Shown piece by piece: positions 4,994 to 5,205 of a stretch of 5,205 nt of DNA. The stretch covers positions 1 to 5,205 of the forward strand of contig CAYGVA010000269.1 in NCBI GenBank assembly GCA_964353225.1, in the 5' to 3' direction. The translations under genes and the position numbers were made by a program. The stretch comes from PCC-6406 sp964353225. Its GTDB lineage: Bacteria; Cyanobacteriota; Cyanobacteriia; Phormidesmidales; Phormidesmidaceae. Each line of letters starts with the position of its first letter. Positions within the stretch are counted from its first letter, which is position 1. Under the pieces are notes generated by a model, which was not told the DNA's origin, ran no database searches, and was given only the letters and a program-made list of their open reading frames with translations.

Positions 4994-5205
4994 TCACCCG
5001 ACTACCTCGGCAAACTCCCTTAGCAATCCCGGCAGCAGGGCCTGCAACCGCTCGGCGGCGGCGGCGGGATCGCAGCCGGTGACATCTATTTTGGGAATGG
5101 TTTTTTGCCGACGTTCGAGATCATGGCGATAGGCGCGATCGTAGTAGCCGAGCAAGAGTTCACAGGCGGCGTGACGGTCTCCGGCCCGAATATGGGCGAT
5201 CGCCG
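4994..5205 (-). CDS. mnmH: Probable tRNA 2-selenouridine synthase MnmH (SelU), C-terminal end, 5' part outside window
   Basis: A frame open from the window edge to TGA at 4994-4996 gives about 69 residues. It begins AIAHIRAGDRHAACELLLGYYDRAY, quoted here as two overlapping parts, AIAHIRAGDRHAACELLL and LLGYYDRAY. It continues with RHDLERRQKTIPKIDV, then an Ala-rich stretch and a final helix ERLQALLPGLLREFAEVV. The GD...LL..YYD..Y...L..R pattern fits the C-terminus of MnmH, the rhodanese-domain enzyme that puts selenium (via a geranylated intermediate) onto the wobble 2-thiouridine of tRNAs for Lys, Glu and Gln. The rhodanese and P-loop parts lie beyond the window, so the family call rests on this tail only. 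Its stop overlaps the antitoxin start (TGATG), which implies one transcript and coupled translation. Confidence 0.6.
   Translation of the reverse strand, partial: AIAHIRAGDRHAACELLLGYYDRAYRHDLERRQKTIPKIDVTGCDPAAAAERLQALLPGLLREFAEVVG

Larger units (their letters stand above)
4438..4994 (-). pseudogene. MntA-like minimal nucleotidyltransferase antitoxin, broken by TAG and a MITE
   Basis: The gene starts with ATG at 4994, overlapping the TGA of the upstream gene (TGATG). Forty-two codons follow, ending FAQHL, then a TAG at 4866-4868 (codon 43). The same frame goes on as ARYSIHQVKVFGS until the insertion at 4826. With the 114-bp element and one 8-bp repeat removed it resumes as LLTAQGFRTQSDLDLAVWGL, and the remaining length is exactly 145 codons (557 minus 122 bp). 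The restored protein has the nucleotidyltransferase signature GS (55-56), SDLDLAV (D68, D70) and a third acid in FDLM (D98), then SLQAVIQRQGVAL (108-120) at the usual C-terminal end. MntA proteins AMPylate HepT toxins and so neutralise them. The insertion shifts frame (122 is not a multiple of 3) and falls right after the catalytic Gly-Ser, so the enzyme is lost. Beyond residue 120 the frame stays open into hepT with no stop. Confidence 0.78.

Noticed and set aside
1..5205. CRISPR arrays, tRNA or rRNA genes, retron or diversity-generating repeats
   Set aside because: I found no regularly spaced repeats, no tRNA-like cloverleaf and no reverse transcriptase motif on either strand.

Overview
The window looks cyanobacterial. 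It carries six copies of the cyanobacterial HIP1 octamer GCGATCGC (starts at 607, 988, 1231, 2398, 4304, 5196), many GATCG/CGATC partial copies, and moderately high GC with gene families common in filamentous cyanobacteria. I cannot name the species.

Layout: (1) 1-84, plus strand: the last 27 codons of an unidentified gene. (2) 193-1248, plus strand: a complete ring-opening amidohydrolase of the cyanuric acid hydrolase/barbiturase (AtzD/TrzD) family. (3) 1307-1849, minus strand: a small stand-alone cyclic-nucleotide-binding-like domain protein, convergent with (2). (4) 1884-2105, minus strand: a 73-codon open frame that reads like protein but has no usable start, probably a frameshifted small gene. 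It ends inside a 15-bp palindrome. (5) 2194-3912, minus strand: an MscS-type channel with a signal peptide and a long periplasmic N-terminal region. (6) 4027-4994, minus strand: the remains of an MntA-HepT (nucleotidyltransferase plus HEPN) toxin-antitoxin pair. (7) 4994-5205, minus strand: the C-terminal end of what is probably MnmH (tRNA 2-selenouridine synthase), cut by the window edge.

The most informative part is 4360-4994. A 114-bp element (4705-4818) with perfect 11-bp terminal inverted repeats beginning GTAA, flanked by a perfect 8-bp direct repeat GTTAAGAG, sits in the antitoxin gene directly after the Gly-Ser of the nucleotidyltransferase active site. Removing the element and one direct repeat (122 bp) joins the two halves in one frame of exactly 145 codons with an intact GS...SDLDLAV motif. 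The TIR start and the 8-bp duplication match what is known of IS66-family transposition, so this is best read as an IS66-mobilised MITE. The module also has a TAG at antitoxin codon 43, a TAA at toxin codon 26, and an apparent internal deletion in the toxin. It is therefore a dead toxin-antitoxin pair with its decay steps still legible.

How the genes fit together: the mnmH stop and the mntA start overlap as TGATG, so the toxin-antitoxin pair was once translationally coupled to a tRNA-modification gene. The MscS channel, the small open frame and the stand-alone nucleotide-binding-like protein follow on the same strand and may form a loose transcription unit. The amidohydrolase is read from the opposite side and points to use of cyclic ureides or s-triazines as nitrogen source, together with whatever gene lies upstream of the window.
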